From Lutacidiplasma sp038729445 (lineage in GTDB: Archaea; Thermoplasmatota; Thermoplasmata; Lutacidiplasmatales; UBA184): a stretch of DNA of 64,000 nucleotides. This document shows, piece after piece, positions 1-8,316 of this stretch. Positions within the stretch are counted from its first letter, which is position 1, and each line of letters starts with the position of its first letter. The stretch covers positions 14,523 to 78,522 of the forward strand of contig JAVYSA010000001.1 of the NCBI GenBank assembly GCA_038729445.1. The letters are read 5' to 3'. The position numbers and the translations under genes were made by a program. The notes beneath the pieces are model-generated. The model was not told the origin of the DNA. It was given only the letters and a program-made list of their open reading frames with translations, and did not search any database.

Positions 1-245
1 GGGAGGTTCGGGTCGTTGGCGAGCTCGTCCAGGACGGACAGCGCCCCGGCGATGCGGACGTCCCGGGCGACCGTCGCCCGCGAGAGGGCCTCCCGGGCCG
101 CGATCGCGGCCCGGCGGACGTTGCGGGGCACCGAGCCGTCGTCCCCGAGCGCGGTGAGCGAGGCGGTGATCCGCCCGAGGCCACCGGTGTCGGGATCCGC
201 CCCGGCCGGAGCGGAGGAGCCGCGGGTGAGGGAGGGGGAGCTCAT
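1..245 (-). CDS. UPF0147 family protein (3' end cut by window edge)
   Basis: Reading the complement from ATG at 245, the frame stays open to the window edge and gives the first 81 residues. Residues 36-50 (DGSVPRNVRRAA...) and the helix ending LDELANDPN (residues 72-80) match UPF0147, a small archaeal family of roughly 85-95 residues and unknown function, so only the last few residues are missing. The first 25 residues are Ser/Gly/Pro-rich and look like a lineage-specific extension. The ATG overlaps the TGA of the Lrp-like gene as ATGA, which suggests translational coupling. The family call rests on motif recognition. Confidence 0.8.
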   Translation of the reverse strand, partial: MSSPSLTRGSSAPAGADPDTGGLGRITASLTALGDDGSVPRNVRRAAIAAREALSRATVARDVRIAGALSVLDELANDPNL

Positions 246-580
246 GGACGCGGCACCTCCCCGCCCTCCTTGTAGGCGGTGACGACGAGGAGCGTCTTGG
301 TCTCCCGGATCCCCCGGACCCCCGGCAGGCGGTGCAGGACGAACTCCTTGAGCTCGTCGTAGTGCGGGAAGCGGACCTTCAGGAAGATGTCGGTGTCCCC
401 GGTGACGAGGTAGACGTCCTCCACCTCGACGAACTTGGCGACCTCACCGGCCACCGCGTCGGCCTCGGAGGTCTCGACCTTGAGGGCGATGAGCGCGACG
501 ACGTGGTCGTCCCCCCAGACCTTCGTGAAGGCGCTCTCCACGCTCCGGCTCACGGGGGGCTTCGGGTTCGGGCGTTCCAT
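242..580 (-). CDS. Stand-alone Lrp/AsnC ligand-binding (RAM) domain protein
   Basis: A 112-residue protein. From about residue 27 (VVALIALKVE) it follows the alpha/beta RAM domain of Lrp/AsnC regulators, including the VYLVTGDTDIFLKVRF core near residues 57-72. There is no DNA-binding helix-turn-helix; the 25 N-terminal residues are polar and low in complexity. Such short proteins usually act as amino-acid sensors that assemble with full-length Lrp proteins, but the ligand cannot be read here. A purine-rich GGGAGGAG lies a few bases before the ATG, one of the better Shine-Dalgarno matches in the window. It forms an operon with the UPF0147 gene. Confidence 0.85.
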   Translation of the reverse strand: MERPNPKPPVSRSVESAFTKVWGDDHVVALIALKVETSEADAVAGEVAKFVEVEDVYLVTGDTDIFLKVRFPHYDELKEFVLHRLPGVRGIRETKTLLVVTAYKEGGEVPRP

Positions 581-668
581 GCTCTCCTCCCTTTGGACTC
601 CCTTCCGACCGTGCGGCGCGATCTCCCCCTCGTTCCCCGCGGATGCCGACCCGGATCTCCCGATGCCG

Positions 669-842
669 TCAGGTGTCCGGGGTCGACTCGAACTCCTCTT
701 GGAGGTCGTTGATCACCTGATCGATCACGGCACTGCCCGACGTGCCCCGGTACTCCCGGACCCCGCCGGCCTCGCTCGAGACGCGGGCGATCGTCTCCGA
801 TCCGCCCCGGAGGAATTCGACATTGCAGATGAGCTCCTCCAC
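669..842 (-). CDS. Small orphan protein, 57 residues
   Basis: I do not recognise this protein. It starts at GTG 842 (VEELICNVEF) and ends at 669 with an acidic tail (DLQEEFESTPDT). It has one Cys, a predicted beta-rich middle and a helical C-terminus, with no membrane segment. The case for a gene is a good TATA-like box on the minus strand at 883-890, placing transcription start near 860, and a normal residue composition, unlike the Arg/Pro/Gly-rich shadow frames around it. It lies alone between the protease gene and the Lrp-like gene. The start could be wrong by a few codons. Confidence 0.55.
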   Translation of the reverse strand: MEELICNVEFLRGGSETIARVSSEAGGVREYRGTSGSAVIDQVINDLQEEFESTPDT

Positions 843-883
843 CGGCGGCCGCCCCCCCGAGCGACGGGCCGAAAATGCCCCCC

Positions 884-890
884 TATTTAT
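884..890 (-). promoter_or_regulatory. TATA-like box for the 57-residue orphan
   Basis: ATAAATAG on the minus strand in an otherwise GC-rich spacer. Its centre is about 45 nt before the GTG at 842, predicting a leader of about 18 nt. Confidence 0.55.
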
Positions 891-1009
891 GATTATGCCG
901 AGCCTCCGGTCGCGGGGGGCCGGAAGGGGGTTCGGGGCCGGGTCCGGTGCGCCCCGCCGCGAAGCGGTCGATCGGCCCGGCCCTGGGTCCCCGTCCTTCG
1001 GGATCCCGC

Positions 1010-4000
1010 CTACGGCCGGGGTGCCCCGCAGCGAGAGCAGAAATGGTCGGACTCGGCGAGCGGGGCCCCGCAGTGGACGCAGGCGGCAGGAGGCGGCGGG
1101 GCCGCGGGAGCCGAGGGCGCGGACGGCGAGGGGGAGGAGGGGGCGAGCCGCTCCCGGCGCTCGGAGCGGCGCCCGAGGGTGGCCCCTGCGGCCGCGACCG
1201 CCCCGAACGCCGCCGCGAGGCCAAGGACGAGAAGGAGCGCCGGAAGACCGCAGGCGCCGAAGAGGCAGAACCGGTCCAGCAGGGAGCTCACCGAGTTCCC
1301 GCTCGCCGCGAAGCCGATGCCGATCGACACGCCGCTCCCGTGGACCGCGAACGATCCGTTCTGCGGGGTCGCGAGATACCCCGGGACCGACCCGACGGTG
1401 AACGCGTAGCTTCCATTCGGAAGCGACCAGACGATCGCCCCCGGCGCGCCCGCGGCCTGGGTGGACCCGCCGATCGACACCGACCAGGTGCCGGAGGGAA
1501 GCCCGCTCTCCGTGAAGACGACCCGGTAGAGCGTCTGGTTCCAGCGCACGAGGACCGGGGGTGGGTTGAGCCCGGCGACCACGATCGTGCCCCCGTACCC
1601 GTTCGCCCGCCAGCCCGGCACGTTGCCGATCCGGTAGGAATAGCTCCCGTTGCCCAATGCGAAGCCGAGCATGAGTCCGGTGCTGGTCTGGGTGATGTTT
1701 CCCACCGATGCGCTCCACGGGAGCCCCGGAAGTCCTTGGGAGAGCACCGAGGCGAAGTAGGTCCCCCGAGGCATCGGCACGAAGGGGACCGCCACGGTGG
1801 CCGGGCCCGCGCCTCCGACCGTGACGACGCCGGTTCCCGGGCTCGCACGGTAGGCGCTCCCCGTGGTGAACGCTGCCCAAGGGTAGCTGCCCCAGGCGAC
1901 CGAGAGCGACAGGGCCGATGCGGTGGTCGTGGCGATCGTGCCACCGAGGTCGACCGACCAGGCGGTTCCGGCCGGAAGGCCCGTCGCGTTGAACTGGACC
2001 GTCTGGTGCGTCTGGGACCGGTTTGCGGGGTTGCCGGCGAATGCGGTCGCATACATGGCGATCCCCTGCGTCCGGCTCCCGTTCGCGTAGCCGAAGCCCC
2101 AGGACGACGGCCCGCTCGGGGTCCAACTGAGGTTCGCCGCGGCCTCGCTCGTCTGGCTCCCGAAGTATCCGAAGGAGGAGGACAGGGGAGCCGGGACGTA
2201 GGAGGGGCTCCCGGTCATCTCAAGGTAGGCCGCGGCGACACCGGTCGTCGCCGGCCCGAAGTGCCCGAGTCCCCCGGTCGGCCCCCCCAGGAGGCCGAAC
2301 TGCGGGACGAGGCCCCAGGGGGCCTCCTCCGACGGGTACGGACCGTCGGTGTACTGCTGTCCCTGCCAGTAGTAGGAATAGTTCTCTCCCGCGATGATGT
2401 ACTGTCCCCCGGGGAGGGGCAGCGAGAGCCGCACGGAGTTCACCTGGAAGTCGAGCATCGCCGACGCGCCGTAGCCCGCGATCGCGCTCGTGATCGTCCA
2501 TGCGAACGGCGCCTGGCCGAGGCTGCCGTTCACGGGGAAGTTGTAGAGGTAGACGGACTGGTCGGGGTAGAGCCCATAGAAGGGGTAGATCACCCAGCCG
2601 GTGAAGTTGATCGACCAGCGGGCCGGCGTCCCCGAGAGGAAGATGACGTTCTGGACCCAGTAGAGCGGTGCGCCGAGGCTGTTCGCGACGAAGAAGTTCT
2701 GCTGGACGGAGGCGTTGTAGGTGGCGTCCGGGCCGCTGCTCGTGACCTCGAGAGCGTTGAGCTGAAGCACGTCGCGCACGCCCCGGGCGGAGAACGGGGC
2801 CCCGGCGTAGGTGTCGTTGAGGACGAACGCGGTGAAGTTGTAGGCGTCCAGCGAACCCCACCCGGTGACGAGGTCGTACCCGACCGCGGCCGGGTAGAGG
2901 TAGTTCTGGCCCCGGACGACGTCGTTCACGGGGGTCGCGGGGAGCACGGAACGCCATCCGCCGGTGAAGACCGCGCCGACCGGGGTCGTCCCGGCGGTCG
3001 GCTGCTGGAGGAGCTCGTTCGCCCACGCGTAGACAACCGGGTCGACGAACCCGAGCGCGGGCTGCCCGTAGGCCGCCAGGACGGCGTCGATCTCGGCCAG
3101 GAGACCGGCGGTGACAGGGCAGGCGATCGATGTCCCGATCAGCGTGGCGGAGGCGCCCCCGAGCTCGATGATGGTGTTGTTCGCGACCGCGGAGAGGTCG
3201 GGGGTTCCCCGCTGCCCGCCCTGCCCGTATTGGTCGATGTACGTCCGGGCCTCGGTGCCCGCCTGCCAGGAGGGCATGGCGTACTGGGTGCTGGTCCCTC
3301 CGGAGCTCCCGTAGCCGGGCCCCGGTTCGTACCAGGCGACCTGGCTCGCGATGTGCAGGTAGGACGGCCCGGCCGACGTGACCAGCGTGAGGGTCGTGCC
3401 CCCGACCCCGATGGTCCCGTAGGTGTCGAACCCGACGGAGGAGGGAAACTCCACCGCGGTCCCGACCCACGCGGGGGAGTTCGGGTTGTCCCCCGCGTCG
3501 CCGGTCGCGGCGAGGACCGTGATCCCGCGGGCCGCCGCCTCCTGCATGTAGCCGCTCCATGCGGCATCGACCCGGTCGGATCCTCCCCAGGAGTTCGACA
3601 CCACGCTCACGTTGTCGAGCCCCGGCGTCGAGGTCGGGTTGAGGATGTACGCCATCGCCGCATCGGCGTCGCTGGTGTAGTCCGAGGGCCCGTAGACGTT
3701 GTAGATCGTCGCCCCCGGCGCGGTGCTGCCGACCATCGAGAGGTCGAGGGTGTTCTCCTCGACGGCGTTGGTGACGTCCCGGCTCGCCGACGGGCCTGGG
3801 GGAGGGGCCCCACCCAGCGGAACACCGTAGACCGGCGAGTGGGGCTGTCCTGCGGGCAGGGTCGTGTTGAAGTAGCCGTAGACGTCGCTCGGATCGAACG
3901 GCGCCGTCAGGTCCCCGCTCGGGCACGGCTGGGTGGTGACGGTGCAGCCGGCCCACAGGATCGTCGCGACGACCTCCGCGGTCGGCATCGCGATCTGGAG

Positions 4001-4825
4001 GAGCCCCTGCTCGTCGTAGGCGACCTGCAAGTCCGCCCCGTACAGGTACTGGGTCCCCCCGACCTCGACCGGCGACGGGTAGCCGTCGACCCTCGCCGGA
4101 GCGGAGGGGAGGCCGGCCGGATGCTGCGGGGGGCCGGCGAGCGTGGGAGCCAAGGGCGCCCCGCTCGACAGGCCGATCACCTGCTGGACGTCCCTCGCGA
4201 TCGGGCCCGGGAGCGTCGGGCGGCCCAAGGGGAGGTAGAACGGCCCACCCGAGGCCGACCGGGCGGAGCCGAACCCGATCCCGAACGCCGCGCCCAGGGC
4301 CCGGGCGGGGCCCTGCAGCAGGATGCCGCTGCGGTCGGCGAAGGTCATCGCCGTGACCCCCGGGAAGGAGGCGAAGTACCGCGCGGCGTCCGCATAGGCC
4401 GTCAGGTTTCCCGCGAAGGCCGCATCGAACTCCGTCCGGGTCAGGTAGCGGTGGTACTCCGGGCTTGACGGATCGGAGAGGTTCGCCAGCAGCGACGCCA
4501 GCGCGGCCGGATGGGAGAAGGGGAACGACACGAAGACCGAGACCGGGCCGGAGTAGGGCCCGACGATCGCGGGATCGAGCGGGAGTCCCGCGTCGGCCGG
4601 GACCGGCAGCCTCGGAGCCGAGAGGAGGGAGGAGAGAGGCGCCCCGACCTCGGTGAGCGCCACGGAAGCCCCTCCGGAAGAGGGCAGGGACGGGGAAGCG
4701 GCGGCCGTCGGCGCCACCACCGAAAGGGCGCTGACCGCGAGGATCGCCGCGGCGACGATCGGTCCCCAGCGGGGGATCCCCGCCGCCCTCCGCCGATGCC
4801 CACCGGCGACGCGCTCCCGCTCCAC
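1010..4825 (-). CDS. Membrane-anchored sedolisin (S53) protease with thermopsin-like domain, repeats and cytoplasmic zinc ribbon
   Basis: About 1271 residues. Start GTG 4825 follows a TATA-like box at 4869-4877. An Arg-rich N-terminus and a hydrophobic stretch ending in Ala residues form a signal peptide. A pro-kumamolisin-type propeptide (about 55-210) precedes an S53 domain with the Glu-x3-Asp pair in EENTLD (about 355), the oxyanion Asp in ATGDAGD (about 442), the nucleophile in GTSIACP (about 564) and the calcium-site block GYDLVTGWGS (about 650). Residues about 680-870 resemble thermopsin (A5): YWVQNVIF, then a Gly-rich GGPTGG. Three beta repeats of the F...GLPxGTxWSV type follow (about 940-1175), then one membrane helix (about 1192-1217) and a tail with CVHC...CSRC. 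The predicted role is acid-stable secreted proteolysis tethered to the membrane. The thermopsin-like label is weaker than the sedolisin label. Confidence 0.88.
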   Translation of the reverse strand: MERERVAGGHRRRAAGIPRWGPIVAAAILAVSALSVVAPTAAASPSLPSSGGASVALTEVGAPLSSLLSAPRLPVPADAGLPLDPAIVGPYSGPVSVFVSFPFSHPAALASLLANLSDPSSPEYHRYLTRTEFDAAFAGNLTAYADAARYFASFPGVTAMTFADRSGILLQGPARALGAAFGIGFGSARSASGGPFYLPLGRPTLPGPIARDVQQVIGLSSGAPLAPTLAGPPQHPAGLPSAPARVDGYPSPVEVGGTQYLYGADLQVAYDEQGLLQIAMPTAEVVATILWAGCTVTTQPCPSGDLTAPFDPSDVYGYFNTTLPAGQPHSPVYGVPLGGAPPPGPSASRDVTNAVEENTLDLSMVGSTAPGATIYNVYGPSDYTSDADAAMAYILNPTSTPGLDNVSVVSNSWGGSDRVDAAWSGYMQEAAARGITVLAATGDAGDNPNSPAWVGTAVEFPSSVGFDTYGTIGVGGTTLTLVTSAGPSYLHIASQVAWYEPGPGYGSSGGTSTQYAMPSWQAGTEARTYIDQYGQGGQRGTPDLSAVANNTIIELGGASATLIGTSIACPVTAGLLAEIDAVLAAYGQPALGFVDPVVYAWANELLQQPTAGTTPVGAVFTGGWRSVLPATPVNDVVRGQNYLYPAAVGYDLVTGWGSLDAYNFTAFVLNDTYAGAPFSARGVRDVLQLNALEVTSSGPDATYNASVQQNFFVANSLGAPLYWVQNVIFLSGTPARWSINFTGWVIYPFYGLYPDQSVYLYNFPVNGSLGQAPFAWTITSAIAGYGASAMLDFQVNSVRLSLPLPGGQYIIAGENYSYYWQGQQYTDGPYPSEEAPWGLVPQFGLLGGPTGGLGHFGPATTGVAAAYLEMTGSPSYVPAPLSSSFGYFGSQTSEAAANLSWTPSGPSSWGFGYANGSRTQGIAMYATAFAGNPANRSQTHQTVQFNATGLPAGTAWSVDLGGTIATTTASALSLSVAWGSYPWAAFTTGSAYRASPGTGVVTVGGAGPATVAVPFVPMPRGTYFASVLSQGLPGLPWSASVGNITQTSTGLMLGFALGNGSYSYRIGNVPGWRANGYGGTIVVAGLNPPPVLVRWNQTLYRVVFTESGLPSGTWSVSIGGSTQAAGAPGAIVWSLPNGSYAFTVGSVPGYLATPQNGSFAVHGSGVSIGIGFAASGNSVSSLLDRFCLFGACGLPALLLVLGLAAAFGAVAAAGATLGRRSERRERLAPSSPSPSAPSAPAAPPPPAACVHCGAPLAESDHFCSRCGAPRP

Positions 4826-4868
4826 GACCGATCCGCGATCCCTCCGTCGGCCGAGGCGGCGCGCCCAA

Positions 4869-4877
4869 GATAATCCT
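4869..4877 (-). promoter_or_regulatory. TATA-like box for the sedolisin gene
   Basis: GGATTATC on the minus strand, about 45 nt before the chosen GTG. It lies back to back with the purS promoter in the 127-nt divergent spacer. Confidence 0.5.
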
Positions 4878-4922
4878 TCCCGACCGGGGGCGCGGCTCCG
4901 CCCGGGGCGCGCCGGCATGCCG

Positions 4923-4930
4923 TTATGTAA
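4923..4930 (+). promoter_or_regulatory. TATA-like box for purS
   Basis: TTATGTAA, centred about 26 nt before ATG 4953. It predicts a leaderless purS mRNA and rules out the upstream in-frame ATG at 4917, which precedes the box. Confidence 0.6.
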
Positions 4931-4952
4931 CGCCGTGCCTCCCCGGGATGGG

Positions 4953-5225
4953 ATGGAGCCCTCGGGACCCCTCCGCGGCACCACGGTGGAGGTCCGGGTC
5001 GAGCTCAAGGCGGAGGTCCTCGACGCCGAGGCGGAGGCGATCCAGCGGTCCCTCGGCCTCCTGGGGATCGAACCGGCGCCCCGGGTGCGTACGGCCCGCA
5101 TCTTCTCCCTCGCCTTCCCCGGGATCGGCCCGGCCGAGGCGGAGGCCCGGGCGCGGACGGCCGTCGATCTCCTGCTCGCCAATCCGGTCGTGCACACCGT
5201 CACCCTGACGACGCGGGGCGACTAG
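4953..5225 (+). CDS. purS: Phosphoribosylformylglycinamidine synthase subunit PurS
   Basis: A 90-residue protein of the usual PurS length. It has the VEVRVELKAEVLDAEAEAIQ start, the central helix QRSLGLLGI and the closing ANPVVHTVTL strand. PurS bridges PurL and PurQ in the three-part FGAM synthase of purine synthesis, where it helps ammonia transfer. It lies 8 nt before purL in the same direction. No purQ (glutaminase) is seen in this window, so it must be elsewhere in the genome. The start is set by the TATA box 26 nt upstream. Confidence 0.93.
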   Translation: MEPSGPLRGTTVEVRVELKAEVLDAEAEAIQRSLGLLGIEPAPRVRTARIFSLAFPGIGPAEAEARARTAVDLLLANPVVHTVTLTTRGD

Positions 5226-5233
5226 GGCCGGGG

Positions 5234-7567
5234 ATGGTCGCCACGCCCGGTCCCCGCGACCCCCTGCCCGCCGGGGTGGCGTCGGTGCCGGTGCGCCGGC
5301 CGTCCTTGGCCTCCCTTCTCGCGGAGAGCCGACGGCGCCGGTGGGGGTTCGACCGGGAGGAGCTCGGGCGGATCCGCCGCCACTTCCTCCGGGAGGGACG
5401 GGATCCGACCGACGTGGAGATCGCCGGGCTGGCCCAGAGCTGGAGCGAGCACTGCAGCTACAAGTCGAGCCGGCCGTTCCTCCGCCGCTGGCTCGGGCCC
5501 CTCCGGCGCGATCGCCGGGTCCTCGCCGCGGGCGACGCGGGGGTCATGCGCCTCGCCCCGGGCCTCGCCTACGCCCTGCGGATCGAGTCGCACAACCATC
5601 CGTCGGCCGTCGAGCCGTACGGGGGCGCCGCGACCGGAATCGGGGGGATCCTGCGCGACGTCCTGGCGGTCGGCGCCAAGCCGATCGCGCTCGCGGACCC
5701 GCTCTTCTTCGGACCGCTCAACACCCCTGCTTCGGACGTGCCTTCGGGGGTCCGCCGGCCGGCGTACCTCTTCGACGGGGTCGTCGCCGGGATCCGCGAC
5801 TACGGCAACCGGGTCGGCGTGCCGACCGTCGCCGGCAGCGTGGGGTTCGATCCGGCCTACCTCGTGAACCCCCTGGTCAACGTCGGCTGCGTCGGGATCG
5901 TCCCACCGCGCCGGATCGTGCCGAACCGCGCCCGGCGCGCGGGGGACCACGTGGTGCTGGTCGGGGGCCGGACCGGCCGCGACGGGATCGGCGGCGTGGC
6001 GTTCGCCTCCCGCGAGCTCACCGAGGGGAGCGAGCGGGAGGAGCGCGGGGCGGTCCAGCTCGGCAACCCGATCCTGAAGGAGCCGCTGATCCATGCCTGC
6101 CTCGAGGCGCGGGACCGCGGTTGGATCCGTGCCATGAAGGACCTCGGCGGGGGGGGTCTTGCGACCGCGCTCGGGGAGCTCGCCCATGCCGGCGGGCTCG
6201 GGCTGCGGATCGACCTCGCCCGCGTCCCGCTGCGCGACACCGGTCTGGCGCCATGGGAGATCTGGATCAGCGAGTCGCAGGAGCGGATGGCCCTCGAGGT
6301 CCGTCCGTCGGACGTCCGAACCCTGATGGCCCTGTTCGAGCGCTATGACGTCCCCGCCTCCGACCTCGGGGCCTTCGTCCCCGGGGCGAGGGAGACGATC
6401 CTCTACGACGGGACCGTGGTGGCGGACCTCGACCTCGGCTTCCGGGTCGACCCGCCCGCGAAGCGCCGCCCGGTGCGGGCCCCGTCCGCGGCCCGCCACC
6501 CCCCACCGGTGACCCCGAGGGCTCCCGATCTGGGCCGGCTCGTCGAGGAGCTGCTGCTGGATCCGACCGCGCGCTCCCGGGAGGGCGTCATCCGCCAGTA
6601 CGACCACGAGGTCCAGGGACGCGCCGTGCTCGGGTCCCTCCACGGGAGACCGGTCTCCCCGAGCCACGGCGACGCCGCGGTGCTGCGGCCGACCCCGACG
6701 GGCCCGCACGGGATCGCCATCACGGTCGCCAGCGACCCATGGCGGGGGGCGATCGATCCGTATCAGGGGGCGCTTGCGGCCGTCGAGGAGGCCGCCCGGA
6801 ACCTCTACGCCGTCGGCGCCCGCCCCGACGCCTTCTCCGACTGCCTCAACTTCGGCAATCCGGAGGATCCCCGGGTCCTCGGGGCGTTCGACCGGGCCGT
6901 GCGCGGGCTGGCCGAGGGGGCCCGGGCCCTCGGGTTCGCGGTCCCCAGCGGCAACGTGAGCCTCTACAACGGGGGAATCGGCCACGCGATCCCGCCGACC
7001 CCCGTGCTCCTCGCGACGGGGATCGTGGCCCGGGTGGAGCGGACGATCAGCAGCGACCTCAAGCGGGAGGGAAACCCGCTCTTCCTCCTGGGCCCGAGCC
7101 GGCCGGAGCTGGGCGGCTCCCTCTGGGCCCGGCGCCGGGGCGGCAGGCCACTTCCGGTCCCCCCGGCCGATCCCCGGGGGCTCCGGCGGAGGGGCGACGC
7201 GCTCCTCGGCTGGATCGGAAGGGGATGGGTCCGGGCCGCCCACGACGTCGCGGACGGGGGTCTCGGCGTCGCCCTCGCCGAGATGGCGTTCGGGGGGGGC
7301 CTCGGCTTCGAGGCCGATCTCGCGGCCACCGGCCTGCCAGGCACCACCCTGGCGGCGATCGCCGAGGGAGGGTCGCGCTGGGTGCTGGAGGTCGACGCGG
7401 CGGCGGAGGACCGGGTCGCCCGCCGCGGACGGGCGCTCGGGCTCGTACCCCTGGGCCGGGTCCTCCCGGACCCGGTCGGACGGCTCCTCTGGCGGCGGGA
7501 GGTCTCGGCCTCCCTCGACCTGGCCGCGCTCTACCCCCGGTGGCGGGACGGCCCAGGCTTCGGATGA
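5234..7567 (+). CDS. purL: Phosphoribosylformylglycinamidine synthase subunit PurL
   Basis: A 777-residue large subunit of FGAM synthase, converting FGAR to FGAM with ATP and ammonia. Visible landmarks are QSWSEHCSYKSSR near residues 69-81 (substrate/ATP-site His), the SHNHPSAVEPYGGAATG block near 119-135 and the second-half signature DCLNFGNPED near 535, with the two AIRS-like halves expected of PurL. The length fits the small PurL that works with PurS and PurQ, not the large single-chain enzyme. Its TGA overlaps the ATG of dph6. Confidence 0.96.
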   Translation: MVATPGPRDPLPAGVASVPVRRPSLASLLAESRRRRWGFDREELGRIRRHFLREGRDPTDVEIAGLAQSWSEHCSYKSSRPFLRRWLGPLRRDRRVLAAGDAGVMRLAPGLAYALRIESHNHPSAVEPYGGAATGIGGILRDVLAVGAKPIALADPLFFGPLNTPASDVPSGVRRPAYLFDGVVAGIRDYGNRVGVPTVAGSVGFDPAYLVNPLVNVGCVGIVPPRRIVPNRARRAGDHVVLVGGRTGRDGIGGVAFASRELTEGSEREERGAVQLGNPILKEPLIHACLEARDRGWIRAMKDLGGGGLATALGELAHAGGLGLRIDLARVPLRDTGLAPWEIWISESQERMALEVRPSDVRTLMALFERYDVPASDLGAFVPGARETILYDGTVVADLDLGFRVDPPAKRRPVRAPSAARHPPPVTPRAPDLGRLVEELLLDPTARSREGVIRQYDHEVQGRAVLGSLHGRPVSPSHGDAAVLRPTPTGPHGIAITVASDPWRGAIDPYQGALAAVEEAARNLYAVGARPDAFSDCLNFGNPEDPRVLGAFDRAVRGLAEGARALGFAVPSGNVSLYNGGIGHAIPPTPVLLATGIVARVERTISSDLKREGNPLFLLGPSRPELGGSLWARRRGGRPLPVPPADPRGLRRRGDALLGWIGRGWVRAAHDVADGGLGVALAEMAFGGGLGFEADLAATGLPGTTLAAIAEGGSRWVLEVDAAAEDRVARRGRALGLVPLGRVLPDPVGRLLWRREVSASLDLAALYPRWRDGPGFG

Positions 7568-8289
7568 CCCCTGGGCCGACGGGACCGCCGCGGGCGGTCA
7601 CGACCGCGCTCGTCTCCGGTGGGAAGGACTCCATCTACGCCGCGTACCTGGCCTCGACCCAAGGCTGGCCCGTGCGGGAGCTGCTCGTGATGGAGCCGCA
7701 GGAGACCGACTCCTGGATGTTCCACACCCCCAACCTCGCGCTGGTCGACCGGCAGGCGGAGGCGATGGGCGTGCCGGTCCGGCGTGTCCCGGTCGGGGCT
7801 TCGGGGCCGGAGGCGGAGACCCGGGCGCTGGCCGACGCCCTCCGGGAGGGGGCCCCGGGGCCCGTGAGCGTCGGGGCGATCGCCTCCTCGTTCCAGTGGC
7901 GGCGGGTGATCGCCGCGGCGGATGCCGCCCGACGGAGGGTCTATGCCCCGCTCTGGCGCGTCGATCCGATGCGCGTCGTCTCCGAGGAGATCGCGGCCGG
8001 GCTCGACATCCGCCTCGTCCAGGTCGCCGCGGAGGGGCTCGGGGAGGGGTGGCTCGGGCGCCGGCTCGACCGGGAGGCGCTTGCCGCGATCGCCGCGCTC
8101 GCCGAGCGGGGGCCCGCGGTCCATCCCGCGGGGGAGGGCGGGGAGTTCGAGACCGTGGTGCTCGACGCCCCGTTCTTCCGCCGCCGCCTCGTGCCGGAGC
8201 GGAGCCGGATCGAGCGGAGGGGACCGTGGGCCCGCTGGACGATCGAGCGGGCGCGCACCGAGGCGAAGGGGACCCCTCGGACCCGATAA
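7564..8289 (+). CDS. dph6: Diphthine--ammonia ligase (Dph6, ATP-binding PP-loop protein)
   Basis: 241 residues. The PP-loop VSGGKDS near residues 18-24 and the GEGGEFETVVLDAP block near 194-208 are the two signatures of the Dph6/ATP_bind_4 family, which carries out the final amidation of diphthine to diphthamide on elongation factor 2. The length is normal for the archaeal enzyme. The start ATG overlaps the purL stop as ATGA, so it is translated from the purine operon mRNA although its pathway is translation. No other diphthamide gene is in the window. Confidence 0.9.
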   Translation: MTPGPTGPPRAVTTALVSGGKDSIYAAYLASTQGWPVRELLVMEPQETDSWMFHTPNLALVDRQAEAMGVPVRRVPVGASGPEAETRALADALREGAPGPVSVGAIASSFQWRRVIAAADAARRRVYAPLWRVDPMRVVSEEIAAGLDIRLVQVAAEGLGEGWLGRRLDREALAAIAALAERGPAVHPAGEGGEFETVVLDAPFFRRRLVPERSRIERRGPWARWTIERARTEAKGTPRTR

Positions 8290-8292
8290 TAC
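8285..8292 (+). promoter_or_regulatory. TATA-like box for the methyltransferase gene
   Basis: ATAATACG directly after the dph6 stop codon, about 28 nt before ATG 8317. Confidence 0.5.
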
Positions 8293-8316
8293 GGATCGCG
8301 GCGTACCGGGCCGGCG

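Noticed and set aside
5234..7567. Single-chain PurL containing its own glutaminase
   Set aside because: 777 residues is too short and no glutaminase Cys/His motifs are present; purS next door shows the three-part enzyme.
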